Under the pieces are notes generated by a model that was not told the origin of the DNA, ran no database searches, and saw only the letters and a program-made list of their open reading frames with translations. This document shows positions 53,045 through 64,000 of a stretch of DNA of 64,000 bases, piece by piece. Position 1 is the stretch's first letter; the number at the start of each line of letters is the position of its first letter. Location: the NCBI RefSeq assembly GCF_021246445.1, contig NZ_JAJQXW010000001.1, positions 1,568,168-1,632,167 on the forward strand, written 5' to 3'. This DNA is from Rhabdothermincola salaria (GTDB lineage: Bacteria; Actinomycetota; Acidimicrobiia; Acidimicrobiales; Acidimicrobilacustridaceae). The position numbers were made by a program, and so were the translations under genes.

Positions 53045-54604
53045 TCAGGTCAAGGAGGCGACCGACACGATGCCATCGACCGAACGAAGCGCGTCCTGGA
53101 CCTCGGCGGGCACCGGCTCGGTGGTGGCCAGCACCATCAGCGCCGAGACGCCGCTCGCCGACTGGCCCACGTCCATGTCGGCGATGTTGATGCCGGCCTC
53201 GCCGACCAGCGTGCCGACCTTGCCGATCATCCCGGGACGGTCGTCGTTGCGCACCACGACCATGTGCCGGGCGGGCGGGAGGTCGACGCGGTGGTCGTCG
53301 ACCATCACCAGCCGGGCCTCGCCCTCGAGCCCGACGAGGGTGCCGGAGATGCAGTGCTCGCCGGCCCGGATGGTGATCTGGTTCACGTAGTGGTGCGACG
53401 TCGTCGTGGCCGTCTCGGTGACGCCGATGCCGTGCTCCTCGGCCAGCTTGGGCGCGTTGACGTAGGACACCGGGTCGTCGCTGATGCGCCCGAAGAAGCC
53501 CTTGAGCAGCGACAGGGTGAGGATGCGGGTGTCGTACCCGCCGATCTCGCCCTCGTAGGAGATCTGCAGCTCGCCCACACCGCCGGTGAGGCCGGCGAAC
53601 AGCGAACCGAGCCGTTCGGCGAGCGAGAGGAAGGGGCGCACCGTCTCACTGGCCTCGGCGGCGTTGACGTTGACTGCGAACGGCACGAACTCGCCGGCGA
53701 GGGCCAGCTCGACCATGTCGGCGATGGTGTCGCCGGCCTTGTCCTGGGCCTCGTGGGTGGAGGCACCGAGGTGCGGGGTGACCACGACCTCGGGCAGACC
53801 GAACAGGGGCGACTCGGTGGTGGGCTCGGTGTCGAACACGTCGAGGGCGGCGCCCCCGACGTGACCGCTCTTGATGGCCTCGGCCAGGTCGGACTCGATC
53901 ACGATGCCGCCCCGGGCCACGTTGATGATGCGGATGCCGGCTTTGGCCTTGGCCAGGCGGTCGGCATCGATCAGGCCGATCGTCTCGGGGGTCTTGGCCA
54001 CGTGGAGCGTGACGAAGTCGCTGACGTCCATCAACGTGTCGAGATCGACCAGGTCGATGTTCATCTTGCGACCCATCTCGGGGCTGACGAACGGGTCGTG
54101 AGCCACGATGCGCATCCCGAAGGCCATGGCCCGCTGGGCGACCAGCTTGCCGATGCGACCGAGGCCGACGACGCCGAGGGTCTTGTCGGCGAGCTCGACA
54201 CCGGTCCAGCGGCTGCGCTCCCAGCGGCCGGCCACGAGCGCGGCGTGGGCCTGGGGGATGTTGCGGGCCTGGGCCAACAGCAGCGCCATCGTCTGCTCGG
54301 CCGCGGAGAGGATGTTGGACTGCGGAGCGTTGACCACCATGACGCCGCGGTCGGTGGCCGCAGCCACGTCGACGTTGTCGAGCCCGATGCCGGCCCGGCC
54401 CACCACGACCATGTCGGTGGCGGCGGCGAGGACCTCGGCGGTGACCTGGGTGGCCGAGCGGATGATGAGGGCATGGGCCCCCGGCACCGCCTGCAACAGC
54501 TCGTCGGGGCTGAGCCCCTCGTGGATGTCGACGGTGTGACCGGCCTCGCGCAGACGGTCGAGACCGCCTTCGGCGATGGCTTCGGTGACGAGGATGCGGG
54601 CCAT
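53045..54604 (-). CDS. serA: D-3-phosphoglycerate dehydrogenase
   Basis: A 519-residue NAD-dependent enzyme in the long actinobacterial/mycobacterial form. It has IIRSATQVTAEVL, the Rossmann motif GVVGLGRIGKLVAQRA, NVARGGIVIESDLAEAI, then an ASB domain (about 315-440) and an ACT domain (VRNDDRPGMIGKVGTLVGEAGINIADMDVG) that binds serine for feedback control. The ATG at 54604 is chosen because TAGGAT lies 7 bases upstream. It makes 3-phosphohydroxypyruvate for the serC product downstream in this window. Confidence 0.96.
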   Translation of the reverse strand: MARILVTEAIAEGGLDRLREAGHTVDIHEGLSPDELLQAVPGAHALIIRSATQVTAEVLAAATDMVVVGRAGIGLDNVDVAAATDRGVMVVNAPQSNILSAAEQTMALLLAQARNIPQAHAALVAGRWERSRWTGVELADKTLGVVGLGRIGKLVAQRAMAFGMRIVAHDPFVSPEMGRKMNIDLVDLDTLMDVSDFVTLHVAKTPETIGLIDADRLAKAKAGIRIINVARGGIVIESDLAEAIKSGHVGGAALDVFDTEPTTESPLFGLPEVVVTPHLGASTHEAQDKAGDTIADMVELALAGEFVPFAVNVNAAEASETVRPFLSLAERLGSLFAGLTGGVGELQISYEGEIGGYDTRILTLSLLKGFFGRISDDPVSYVNAPKLAEEHGIGVTETATTTSHHYVNQITIRAGEHCISGTLVGLEGEARLVMVDDHRVDLPPARHMVVVRNDDRPGMIGKVGTLVGEAGINIADMDVGQSASGVSALMVLATTEPVPAEVQDALRSVDGIVSVASLT

Positions 54605-54611
54605 GCGGTCG

Positions 54612-54617
54612 ATCCTA
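54612..54617 (-). promoter_or_regulatory. -10 box of serA
   Basis: TAGGAT on the minus strand is 7 bases before the serA ATG, implying a leaderless transcript. Confidence 0.5.
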
Positions 54618-54684
54618 CGGCCCTGCGGCACAGTGCTCCTCCGGGCCGACCCGTCCGGTGACCGATGCCACCGGGTGCCCGGTG

Positions 54685-55092
54685 TCAGCCACCGGCGACC
54701 TTGAAGCTGATGTAGAAGGCCACCGCGGGGATGACGACGAGCGCCACCGCGAAGATCACCAGGGCCCGCAGCGTGGAGGCGCGGTCCCGGACCGGCGGAC
54801 CGTCTGTCGGGGCGGCCGCCGCCGGCGACCCGAGCACTCCCCCGAGGGGACGACGGGGCGGCGCCGGGGAGGGGTCGACCGGTTCGGCATCGGGGAGGCC
54901 GAGGACCTGGCGCGCCCGGCGTCCCTGACCGGCCACCACCGTCACCTCGACGCCGGCGGAGACGTCGCGCAACGAGGGGCCCAGGCCGGCCAACAGCAGC
55001 GACTCGACCAGGGGGCGGGCCTCCTCGTGGTCGGCGACGACGGCGATCACCTCGTCGGCGTCGGCGGGCTCGGGATGGTCCTCGGGGCTCAC
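54685..55092 (-). CDS. Small membrane protein with DUF2007-like N-terminal domain
   Basis: A 135-residue protein. Residues about 14-65 (EVIAVVADHEEARPLVESLLLAGLGPSL) resemble DUF2007, putative signal-transducing domains. A Pro/Ala-rich linker follows and the C-terminus is one membrane helix (LRALVIFAVALVVIPAVAFYI). GTG start. It is 41 bp after the peptidase stop, so it probably belongs to the aminotransferase-peptidase operon. Function unknown. Confidence 0.7.
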   Translation of the reverse strand: MSPEDHPEPADADEVIAVVADHEEARPLVESLLLAGLGPSLRDVSAGVEVTVVAGQGRRARQVLGLPDAEPVDPSPAPPRRPLGGVLGSPAAAAPTDGPPVRDRASTLRALVIFAVALVVIPAVAFYISFKVAGG

Positions 55093-55133
55093 CCGTCCTC
55101 AGTCGGCACGTCCACCATCGCCCTTGAGCGACC

Positions 55134-57176
55134 TCAGAGGTCGGTGATCTCGAGCGGCTCGATGTCGTCGGACAACTCGAAGCCGAGGACCTGGGCGTAG
55201 AAGCTGGCCTCGGCCTGCAACGCCCGCACGATGGTGGCGGCCTGCCGGAAGCCGTGCTGCTCGCCCTCGAAGGCCAGGTAGGCGTGGGGCACGCCCTTGT
55301 CGGCCAGGGCCTCCACGATCATCTCGCTCTGCGCAGGCGGCACCACCTCGTCCTCGAGGCCCTGCAGGACCAACAAGGGGCACTCGAGCTCATCGGTGTG
55401 GTGGATGGGAGAGCGCTCCTCGTAGAGGTCGCGGCGGGCCGGGTAGGGCCCCACGAGCGAGTCGAGGTAGCGGGCCTCGAACTTGTGGGTGTCGCGTGCG
55501 AGGGCCTCGAGGTCGGCCACGCCGTACATGGAGCAGCCGGCGGCGAAGACCTCACGGAAGGTGAGAGCGGCCAGGGTGGTGAAGCCCCCGGCGCTCCCCC
55601 CGCGGATGATGAGGCGATCACGGTCGGCCGCGCCGTGGTCGACCAGATAGCGGGTGGCACCGACGCAATCGTCGACGTCGACGATGCCCCACTCGCCGTT
55701 GAGCCGACGCCGGTAGCGGCGTCCGTACCCGGTGGAGCCTCCGTAGTTGACGTCGACGACCCCGAACCCGCGCGACGTCCAGAACTGCACGCCGAGGTTC
55801 AGCTGGGGCCGGGCCGCCGAGGTGGGGCCGCCGTGGATCATCACGATGAGCGGCGGCGCCTCGCCGGCCGGAGCCACCACCTCGGGGTTGGTGGGCGGGT
55901 AGTGCAGGGCGTGGGCGAAGCGGTCGCCGGTGGTGGCGAAGATGATCGGCTCGGGCACCGAGAACCAGGCGACATCGATGCCCAGCTCCCGGGGTGGACG
56001 CAGGGCCACCGTGCTCACCGCGGTGGCACCGTCGGGGGCGACGACATCGGGCACGTCGAGCGCGAACACCGCCGCCTCGGTGGTGGGCGACGCCCCGACC
56101 GCCACTGCGCCGCTCCCGAACGCGCGCAGCGACGACCAGGCGGTGATCCCCGAGGCCAGCGCCACCACGTCGCCGCCGTCGGCCTCGACCACACCGAGGT
56201 GGTCGAGCCCGTCGCGCATGAAGGCGACGAGGATGCGACCGTCGGCCAGGACCGCCCAGCGGGACTGGTCGAACACCCAGTGGGGCACCCCGATCTCGGC
56301 CTCGAGCAGGGCGACCGGCGCCGGTTCGGGGACGACGGCCGCCGGACCGTCGGTGGCGGCGCTCACCTGGTCGGCCGTCAGCCGGTAGAGGTTCCACCAG
56401 TCGGCGCGATCCGAGCAGAACAGCAGGGAACCGTCCGGACCCCAACCGGGGTTGGTGACCGACTCGTCTCGGCTGCCGGCGACCACCACCGCGTCGCCGA
56501 CGGAGATGTCGTCCGAACCGTCGGGGCCATCGACGATGGGGGCCACGCACAGCTCGGTGCCGTCCCACGGCATGTCGGGGTGGTTCCAGCGCAGCCAGCA
56601 GAGGTGGCGGCCATCGGGGCTCGGCCGGGGGGCGGCCACGAAGTCGCTGCCGGTGGCCAACACCACCGGATCGGCGGGATCGCCGTCGGGACGCAGGGCG
56701 ACACCGACCAGCTCGTTGGCCGGCTCGCTGCCGTCGGGGCGGTGCCGCTCGCGCACGCACACGGTCCAGCGGCCGTCCGCGGTGACCCGGCCGTCGGCGT
56801 AGCGGTCGCCCAGGGGAACCTCGGGCTCGGGGGTGAGCGCCACCGGCCGGTCGGCACCGCCGTCGAGGCGGTACAGCCGCTGGTCGGCCCAGTTGGCGAA
56901 GACGACGTCGGGCCCGTGCAACCACCACGCGCCCCCGCCGTACTCGTGCACCCGGGTGCGCGCCGCGTAGCCGTCGGGGAGGACGTCGACGCGGTCGCCG
57001 CCGGGACGGTGGCGGACCAGCTGGACCCGTCCCCCTTCCTCGGGTCGGGCCTCGGCCCACCACACGTCGTCGAGGCCCACGGCCACCTCGCCGATCGAGA
57101 CCGACTTGGCGACGATGACCTCGGGGGTGATGGGCGAGGGCCACGACCCGTGGGGCCGTGCCTCGGGGGCCGGCAC
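55134..57176 (-). CDS. S9 family peptidase (prolyl oligopeptidase / acylaminoacyl peptidase type)
   Basis: A 680-residue two-domain serine peptidase. An N-terminal beta-propeller (about 20-420) gates the active site. The C-terminal hydrolase has GGSAGGFTTLAAL (nucleophile Ser), LEDEVVPP (Asp) and EGEQHGFR (His). It cleaves short peptides or acylated amino acids in the cytosol. The GTG at 57176 is 6 bp after the aminotransferase stop, so the two are cotranscribed. No signal peptide. Confidence 0.92.
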   Translation of the reverse strand: MPAPEARPHGSWPSPITPEVIVAKSVSIGEVAVGLDDVWWAEARPEEGGRVQLVRHRPGGDRVDVLPDGYAARTRVHEYGGGAWWLHGPDVVFANWADQRLYRLDGGADRPVALTPEPEVPLGDRYADGRVTADGRWTVCVRERHRPDGSEPANELVGVALRPDGDPADPVVLATGSDFVAAPRPSPDGRHLCWLRWNHPDMPWDGTELCVAPIVDGPDGSDDISVGDAVVVAGSRDESVTNPGWGPDGSLLFCSDRADWWNLYRLTADQVSAATDGPAAVVPEPAPVALLEAEIGVPHWVFDQSRWAVLADGRILVAFMRDGLDHLGVVEADGGDVVALASGITAWSSLRAFGSGAVAVGASPTTEAAVFALDVPDVVAPDGATAVSTVALRPPRELGIDVAWFSVPEPIIFATTGDRFAHALHYPPTNPEVVAPAGEAPPLIVMIHGGPTSAARPQLNLGVQFWTSRGFGVVDVNYGGSTGYGRRYRRRLNGEWGIVDVDDCVGATRYLVDHGAADRDRLIIRGGSAGGFTTLAALTFREVFAAGCSMYGVADLEALARDTHKFEARYLDSLVGPYPARRDLYEERSPIHHTDELECPLLVLQGLEDEVVPPAQSEMIVEALADKGVPHAYLAFEGEQHGFRQAATIVRALQAEASFYAQVLGFELSDDIEPLEITDL

Positions 57177-57182
57177 GCGGGC

Positions 57183-59662
<2,480 letters not shown>

Positions 59663-59699
59663 GCCCCGCCTCGTCCCGGGCGCCCGACCCCCGGGCCGC

Positions 59700-60088
59700 T
59701 CAGGTCGGCGGCGCGAAGAACTCGAGGGGTAGCCCGTCGGGGTCCCGGAACGACAGCCCGGAGCCGTAGCTGGCGTCCTCGATACCACCGTGGCGGATGC
59801 CGAGCTCGTCGAGCCTGGTCTCCCATCCTCCAACTCGTGCCGGTCGGCACACCCGAAGGACAGGTGGTCGAGCCCGGGGCGACGCTCGTCGAAACCGACG
59901 TCGTCGAGGCCGTCTGGGAACTCGTGCAGCCCGACGAGGGTGTCGCCGAGCGACCAGACGACGTGCCTGAACGGCCCCGTGTCCTCGTCCATGACCGGCT
60001 CGGTGCCGAAGAGCCGTGCGTACCAGGGCACGCTGCGCTCGAGATCGGTCACCGTGAGGGCGATGTGGGTGATCGACGGGAACGTCAT
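59700..60088 (-). pseudogene. VOC (glyoxalase/bleomycin resistance) protein, frameshifted
   Basis: The first 88 residues (MTFPSITHIALTVTDLERSV onward) read in one frame as a normal vicinal-oxygen-chelate domain. After residues RHELED the frame fails, and the rest (WETRLDELGIRHGG to LEFFAPPT, the usual C-terminus) reads in the next frame. One base is missing near 59822-59832. Restoring it gives 129 residues, the normal length. It is either a pseudogene or a sequencing error; the intact flanks suggest a recent change. The ATG is at 60088. Confidence 0.85.
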
Positions 60089-60291
60089 CGGCGGCACCTC
60101 CGCGTCGGGTCGTTCCCCCGCGACCCTGGCGGCACTCCATGGCGGGGTCAAGGGCCAGCGGAGGAGCCGTACCTGCTGCGAACCTCCGGGGCGCGGTAGG
60201 TTCACCAGGGACTGCACAGAGCGCATCGAGCCCCGCCTCGGCGGGCACTCCCCGTGGCAGGGCTCCCCGGCTGGTCCGGGAGGGATCCTCG

Positions 60292-62751
60292 ATGGCCCAG
60301 GCCCGCACGGCGAGAACCCGTTTCGGCGACCACGTCATCGACGCCGGGGCCCGCACCTTGACCCGCGGCGGGGTCGTCGTCGACCTCGAGCCGCGCACCT
60401 TCGACGTGCTGGCCTACCTGGTGGACAACCGCGACCGTGTCGTCCCCAAGACCGAGCTGCTCGACGAGCTCTGGGGCGACCGCTTCGTCAGTGAATCGGC
60501 ACTCAGCACCCGGATCAAGCACGCCCGGGCCGCCATCGACGACGACGGCCGGCGCCAGCACCGCATCCGCACCGCCCACCGTGTGGGCTACCAATTCGTG
60601 GCCGAGGCCGAGGAGCTCGACGGACCGGGCCCCGACCTCCCCCGGACCGGACTCCCCGACTGGACCCTGCCCCGCCGCCGGGACCTCGTGGGACGGGACC
60701 GGGATCGTCGGGAGGTCACCGCACGACTGGACGGCCACCGGCTGGTGACGATCACCGGCCCCGCGGGCGTGGGGAAGACGGCGTTGGCCGAGACGCTGAT
60801 CGCCGAGGTGGCCGCCCCCGACCCGATCGTCTGCCACCTCGCCGAGACGCGCGACCCGTCGAGTGTCGGCGACGTCGTGCTCCGGGCCCTGGGGCACGCT
60901 CGCCAGGGCGGCGGGGGGCCCATGGAGACGGTCCTGCGCGTCCTCGAGCGCCGCCAGGGACTGGTGCTGCTGGACAACTGCGAGCACGTGCTCGCGGCCG
61001 TGGAGCCGCTCGTCGCGGGGTTGCTCGCCCGCTGTCCCGGGGTCCGGGTCCTGACCACGAGCCGGGTGCCACTCGGGCTCGAGGACGAGAGCGTGGTGGT
61101 GCTCGGTCCGCTCGCCCTCGACGACGCCGTCAGGTGCTTCGCTCGCGGCGCCGCCGACGCCGGGGCCACGGTCGAGGTGGACGACCCCGCCCTGGTGGAG
61201 CTCTGCGAACGGCTCGACGGCGTGCCGTTGGCCCTGGATCTCGCCGCCGCCCGCACCCGGGTGCTGTCGCCGGCGGAGATGGTGCCGCTGCTCCGCGACC
61301 GCTTCCGCCTCCTGCGCGCCACCGTCGCGGGGGCCGAGCGTTCGCTGCACGCCGCCCTGGCCACCTCCTGGGACGCGCTCGACGACGTCCAGCAAGCGTT
61401 GCTCGCCGACCTCGCCGTGCTCGTCGGCCCGTTCACCCTCGACGATGCCCGCATGATCGCCCTGGCCGACGCCGATCCGTTCGACGTGGTCGACCACGTC
61501 GAACGCCTCGTGCGCCACTCGCTCGTCGTGGCCCGCCCGGCCGAACGGGGCAGGACGCAGTTCCAGTTGCTCGACTCGGTCAGGGACTTCGTGCTCGAGC
61601 AGGTGCCGCTCGACGACGATCGACGCCGGCGCCACGTCGCCCACTTCGTCCAACGAGCCGAGCACCTCGATGCCCGGTGCCAGACGGACCACATCGACGA
61701 GGCCATCGCCGAGCTCTCCGCCATCTGGTCCAACCTGCGCGCCGCGGTCGGGTACGGGCTCGCCATCGACGACGTCGACGCCGTGGGCCACCTGCTGCGG
61801 GCCGTGGTGGAGGTCGCCGAGCTGCGAGCCACCTACGAGGTGGCGGACTGGGCGGGTCGCGCCGTCGAACGGTTCGGCGACGAGCCGCAGTCGGACCTGC
61901 ACGCGGACACGATGGCCGTCCTCTCCCGCATGCTGGCCCACCAGGGCCACGTCGAGCGCGCCGCCGAGCTCGCCCGCAAGGCGGCCGCGGCCCACCGCTC
62001 CCATCCCACTGCGATGGCCCTGGTGTGGTCCGCCTACTACCGAGGTGATCTCGACACCGTGGTCGAGCTGGCTCCCCAGCTGGTCGAACTCAGCCGGTCG
62101 GCTCGGGGCTTCGACCGGGGCTACGCCGATGGCTTCGTCGCCATCGTGGCCGCCGTGCGCCAGGACACCGACGTCACCTCGGCCACCGTCGAGCCCGACG
62201 ACGCCGCCACCGGCGTGCTGGGCACGCTCGACGTCCTGACGGCCGGCCTTCGCGTGTGCGCCTCCGACCCCGTCCGGGCCATCGCGCTGCTCGAGGCCGT
62301 CGCCGAGACGTCGCTGGCACGCGAGTACCGGCTGCTCCTGGGGGCGGCGGCGAGCACCCTGACCCAGGTGGCGCTGCCGTCACGGCCGCCCCGGGAGGCC
62401 ATGGACATCCTGCGACGCACCCTCGGTCGCTACCAGGAGCGAGGCATGTGGAACCTCGTCGTCGCCGACGTGGTCATGGCCGCCCGCCTCCTCGCCGACG
62501 CCGGTGAGGTGGATCTGGCGGCTCGCCTCCTCGGGGCGCGGGAGACATCCGGCTACTCCGTGGGGCTCTCCGAGGTGCTCGCGGCGCTGCTGCGCGACGA
62601 GCTGTCGGCGAGGCTGGGCGAGCGGGCCGATGAGCTCGTCGCGGAAGGACGCCGCTGGCGCCCGCCGGACGCCGCCGAGGCCGCCATCGGGGGTCTGGCG
62701 CGGGTGCTGGCCCGGGAGGAGCCACCGGAGCCAGACCCCGATGGGGCCTGA
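60292..62751 (+). CDS. AfsR/SARP-like winged-helix regulator with NB-ARC-type ATPase
   Basis: An 819-residue regulator. An OmpR/SARP-type winged HTH comes first (about 15-100: LEPRTFDVLAYLV, ELWGDRFVSESALSTRI, RTAHRVGYQF). An AP-ATPase/NB-ARC domain follows, with Walker A GPAGVGKTALAE near 155-166 and Walker B VLLDNCEHV near 225. A long helical repeat region (about 440-800, TPR-like) ends the protein. Such proteins act as ATP-dependent transcription activators, like AfsR or the CadC/LuxR mixed family. TAGGTT (60197-60202) is a likely -10, about 90 bp upstream. GGGAGGG precedes the ATG. Confidence 0.88.
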   Translation: MAQARTARTRFGDHVIDAGARTLTRGGVVVDLEPRTFDVLAYLVDNRDRVVPKTELLDELWGDRFVSESALSTRIKHARAAIDDDGRRQHRIRTAHRVGYQFVAEAEELDGPGPDLPRTGLPDWTLPRRRDLVGRDRDRREVTARLDGHRLVTITGPAGVGKTALAETLIAEVAAPDPIVCHLAETRDPSSVGDVVLRALGHARQGGGGPMETVLRVLERRQGLVLLDNCEHVLAAVEPLVAGLLARCPGVRVLTTSRVPLGLEDESVVVLGPLALDDAVRCFARGAADAGATVEVDDPALVELCERLDGVPLALDLAAARTRVLSPAEMVPLLRDRFRLLRATVAGAERSLHAALATSWDALDDVQQALLADLAVLVGPFTLDDARMIALADADPFDVVDHVERLVRHSLVVARPAERGRTQFQLLDSVRDFVLEQVPLDDDRRRRHVAHFVQRAEHLDARCQTDHIDEAIAELSAIWSNLRAAVGYGLAIDDVDAVGHLLRAVVEVAELRATYEVADWAGRAVERFGDEPQSDLHADTMAVLSRMLAHQGHVERAAELARKAAAAHRSHPTAMALVWSAYYRGDLDTVVELAPQLVELSRSARGFDRGYADGFVAIVAAVRQDTDVTSATVEPDDAATGVLGTLDVLTAGLRVCASDPVRAIALLEAVAETSLAREYRLLLGAAASTLTQVALPSRPPREAMDILRRTLGRYQERGMWNLVVADVVMAARLLADAGEVDLAARLLGARETSGYSVGLSEVLAALLRDELSARLGERADELVAEGRRWRPPDAAEAAIGGLARVLAREEPPEPDPDGA

Positions 62752-62772
62752 CCCGGCGGCCCGGCCCGGCCC

Positions 62773-63564
62773 TCAGCGGCGCCGGGCGCGGAACGTGTGG
62801 CTGTAGACGTCGAAGGAACGGGCCCGCTCCTCACCCGGGGCTCCTCCGAAGGTGTCGACGGCCATCCCCACCGACAAGCCGGTGAAGCCGGCCTCTTCGA
62901 TCGCCGCGCACCACTCGTCGACCGACCGGCCGCCGGCGATGCAGTCGGTCCACAGCCCGATGTCGCTGCGGGCTTCGTCGGGGACGTCGCGACCCACGGC
63001 GATGTCGGCGAACTGGAGCACCCCGCCGGGCCGCAGCACCCGCCGCGCCTCGCCGAAGACCCGGGCCTTGTCGGCGACGAGGTTCAACACGCCGTTGCTG
63101 ATCACCACGTCGGCCCAACCGTCGGGAACCGGCAGGTCCTCGAGGATCCCGGCCCGGTAGTCGATGGTGTCGAGCCCCAGGGTGCTGGCCACCCGGCGGG
63201 CCCGCTCGAGCATCGCCTCGGTCATGTCGACGCCGATGACGTGGCCCTGGCGACCCACGACGTGGGCGGCGACCACGCAGTCGAAGCCGCCACCGGAGCC
63301 CAGGTCGACGACGTTCGCGCCCTCGGGCAGCGGAGCGGCCGAGAACGGGTTGCCGACACCGGCGAAGCTGGCCACGGCATCGTCGGGCAGCTCGGCCAAG
63401 AGGTCGGTCGGGTACCCGAGCCGTTCGGCCAGCGGCCGTCCGGTGTGGAAGTGGTACCCGGCCCCCGGGTCGGTGGCCACATCGGTGTACTTGGTGCGCA
63501 CCTCGGCGCGCAGGGCCTCCGGGTCCACGGTGAGGGTGTTGGTGGTGGTGGTCGTGTCCTGCAT
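62773..63564 (-). CDS. SAM-dependent methyltransferase (ArsM-like)
   Basis: A 263-residue class I methyltransferase. The N-terminal helix and YHFHTGRPLAERLGYP block precede VVDLGSGGGFDCVVAA (SAM motif I), GVDMTEAMLERARR (motif post I) and the VISNGVLNLVADKARVF motif IV. The layout resembles arsenite methyltransferase, but the canonical Cys residues of ArsM are missing (only CVVAA, DCIAGG and WCAA), so a different substrate is likely. It begins with a Thr-rich MQDTTTTTNT. It is convergent with the AfsR-like regulator gene, 22 bp apart. Confidence 0.85.
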   Translation of the reverse strand: MQDTTTTTNTLTVDPEALRAEVRTKYTDVATDPGAGYHFHTGRPLAERLGYPTDLLAELPDDAVASFAGVGNPFSAAPLPEGANVVDLGSGGGFDCVVAAHVVGRQGHVIGVDMTEAMLERARRVASTLGLDTIDYRAGILEDLPVPDGWADVVISNGVLNLVADKARVFGEARRVLRPGGVLQFADIAVGRDVPDEARSDIGLWTDCIAGGRSVDEWCAAIEEAGFTGLSVGMAVDTFGGAPGEERARSFDVYSHTFRARRR

Positions 63565-63740
63565 GACTGCCTCCCTGGTCGAGCTGCGGTGCGTCCTCGC
63601 ACCGCTGGGTCCACCATCGCCCCGGGCGGGCGCCGAAGTCCTTGCGGAACCCTGGCGGTGCCGTGGCGAGGGCAGCGATCGGCCCGGTGAGGCGCGGGTC
63701 GTCAGGGCTCGGGGGCCTGGCCCACGGTTTCTCGTCGCCG

Positions 63741-64000
63741 TCAGCGGGGACGGCGGTCCCAGTCGAGCGCTCCCCCGGGGCCCAGCTCGGCCGGCACCGG
63801 GCGACCCAGCGTGTGGGCCTGCCAGGTGACCTCGTCGTTCATGGACCGGGGGTACACCACCTCGTCGGTGGCCATCAGGTCGTCGACCAACGCGCCCCAG
63901 CCGGCCGGGTCGGCCTCGTCGTCGAGCCGGACCCCTCGGTTCTCGCCCAGCACGACCCGAGCGGCACGACCCCCACCGACCGAGAACGACTCCCCCGAGA
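63741..64000 (-). CDS. C-terminal part of an unknown protein (5' end outside window)
   Basis: The frame stays open to the right edge, so the start is missing; 85 complete codons plus a stop are visible. It contains SGESFSVGGGRAARVVLGEN, a charged region, and a short end DWDRRPR. I do not recognise the family. The GTG at 63953 is probably not the true start, because the frame and its composition continue upstream of it. Confidence 0.5.
   Translation of the reverse strand, partial: SGESFSVGGGRAARVVLGENRGVRLDDEADPAGWGALVDDLMATDEVVYPRSMNDEVTWQAHTLGRPVPAELGPGGALDWDRRPR

Noticed and set aside
60292-62751. AfsR-like regulator as a marker of an antibiotic gene cluster
   Set aside because: No biosynthetic enzymes (PKS, NRPS, terpene synthase) are present on either side; it is a stand-alone regulator in this window.
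62773-63564. Arsenic resistance cluster
   Set aside because: The methyltransferase lacks the ArsM cysteines and no ars genes (arsR, arsC, acr3) are next to it.

Overview
The window is a 64 kb piece of a very GC-rich, gene-dense chromosome from an actinobacterium. The best guess is the class Acidimicrobiia (an Iamia-like lineage). This rests on gene content: a DUF222/HNH protein, many SDR, LLM and CaiB/BaiF enzymes, an actinobacterial leucine/branched-chain gene layout, an IclR regulator divergent from leuCD, and frequent GTG starts. It also rests on a recurring promoter layout in which a TANNNT -10 box sits 6-8 nt before the start codon, as in leaderless actinobacterial mRNAs. The taxon is inferred from gene content, not from a marker-gene comparison. 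I see no prophage, transposase, CRISPR array or rRNA. One tRNA is present, tRNA-Gln(CUG).

Layout. 0-18.5 kb: the end of a GH20-like glycosidase, lipoproteins, two tiny membrane proteins behind an AT-rich palindrome, and then a catabolic/lipid block. That block holds an amidohydrolase, five SDRs, an LLM monooxygenase, a TauD dioxygenase, an old-yellow-enzyme reductase, an acyl-CoA dehydrogenase with an APH-family kinase, two MarR regulators and a SnoaL-like protein. 18.5-25.5 kb: an envelope M15 peptidase with a CRP-like site upstream, a phosphoketolase/acetate kinase bicistron, a geranylgeranyl-reductase-type flavoprotein, and a 0.65 kb repeat-only island. 25.5-33.2 kb: an aldo/keto reductase, tRNA-Gln, a DUF218 protein, gltX divergent from an L,D-transpeptidase, and a large DUF222/HNH protein behind a LexA-box-like palindrome.

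33-58.5 kb carries amino-acid biosynthesis. leuB-ilvE-cimA is one operon, greA and Ppx/GppA follow, then an IclR regulator divergent from leuCD, then leuA, serA, an aspartate-type aminotransferase and serC. Interspersed are a cut-off methyltransferase, a secreted beta-propeller lipoprotein, a thiolase-like protein, a double-domain CoA transferase and an amidohydrolase. The right end has a frameshifted VOC gene, an AfsR/LuxR-like ATPase regulator, an ArsM-like methyltransferase and a cut-off unknown gene.

The most interesting signals are regulatory. leuA is preceded by an 11-residue leader peptide with three consecutive Leu codons, MSSTRFELLLT, followed by a strong intrinsic terminator. leuB-ilvE-cimA is preceded by a separate 13-residue leader ending in Leu-Val-Ala-Ile-Ile-Arg, followed by hairpins. 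Both leaders appear to be translated from the first nucleotide of the mRNA. leuCD instead has a palindrome shared with an IclR-type regulator. The three leucine loci therefore seem to use three control devices that differ in amino-acid specificity.
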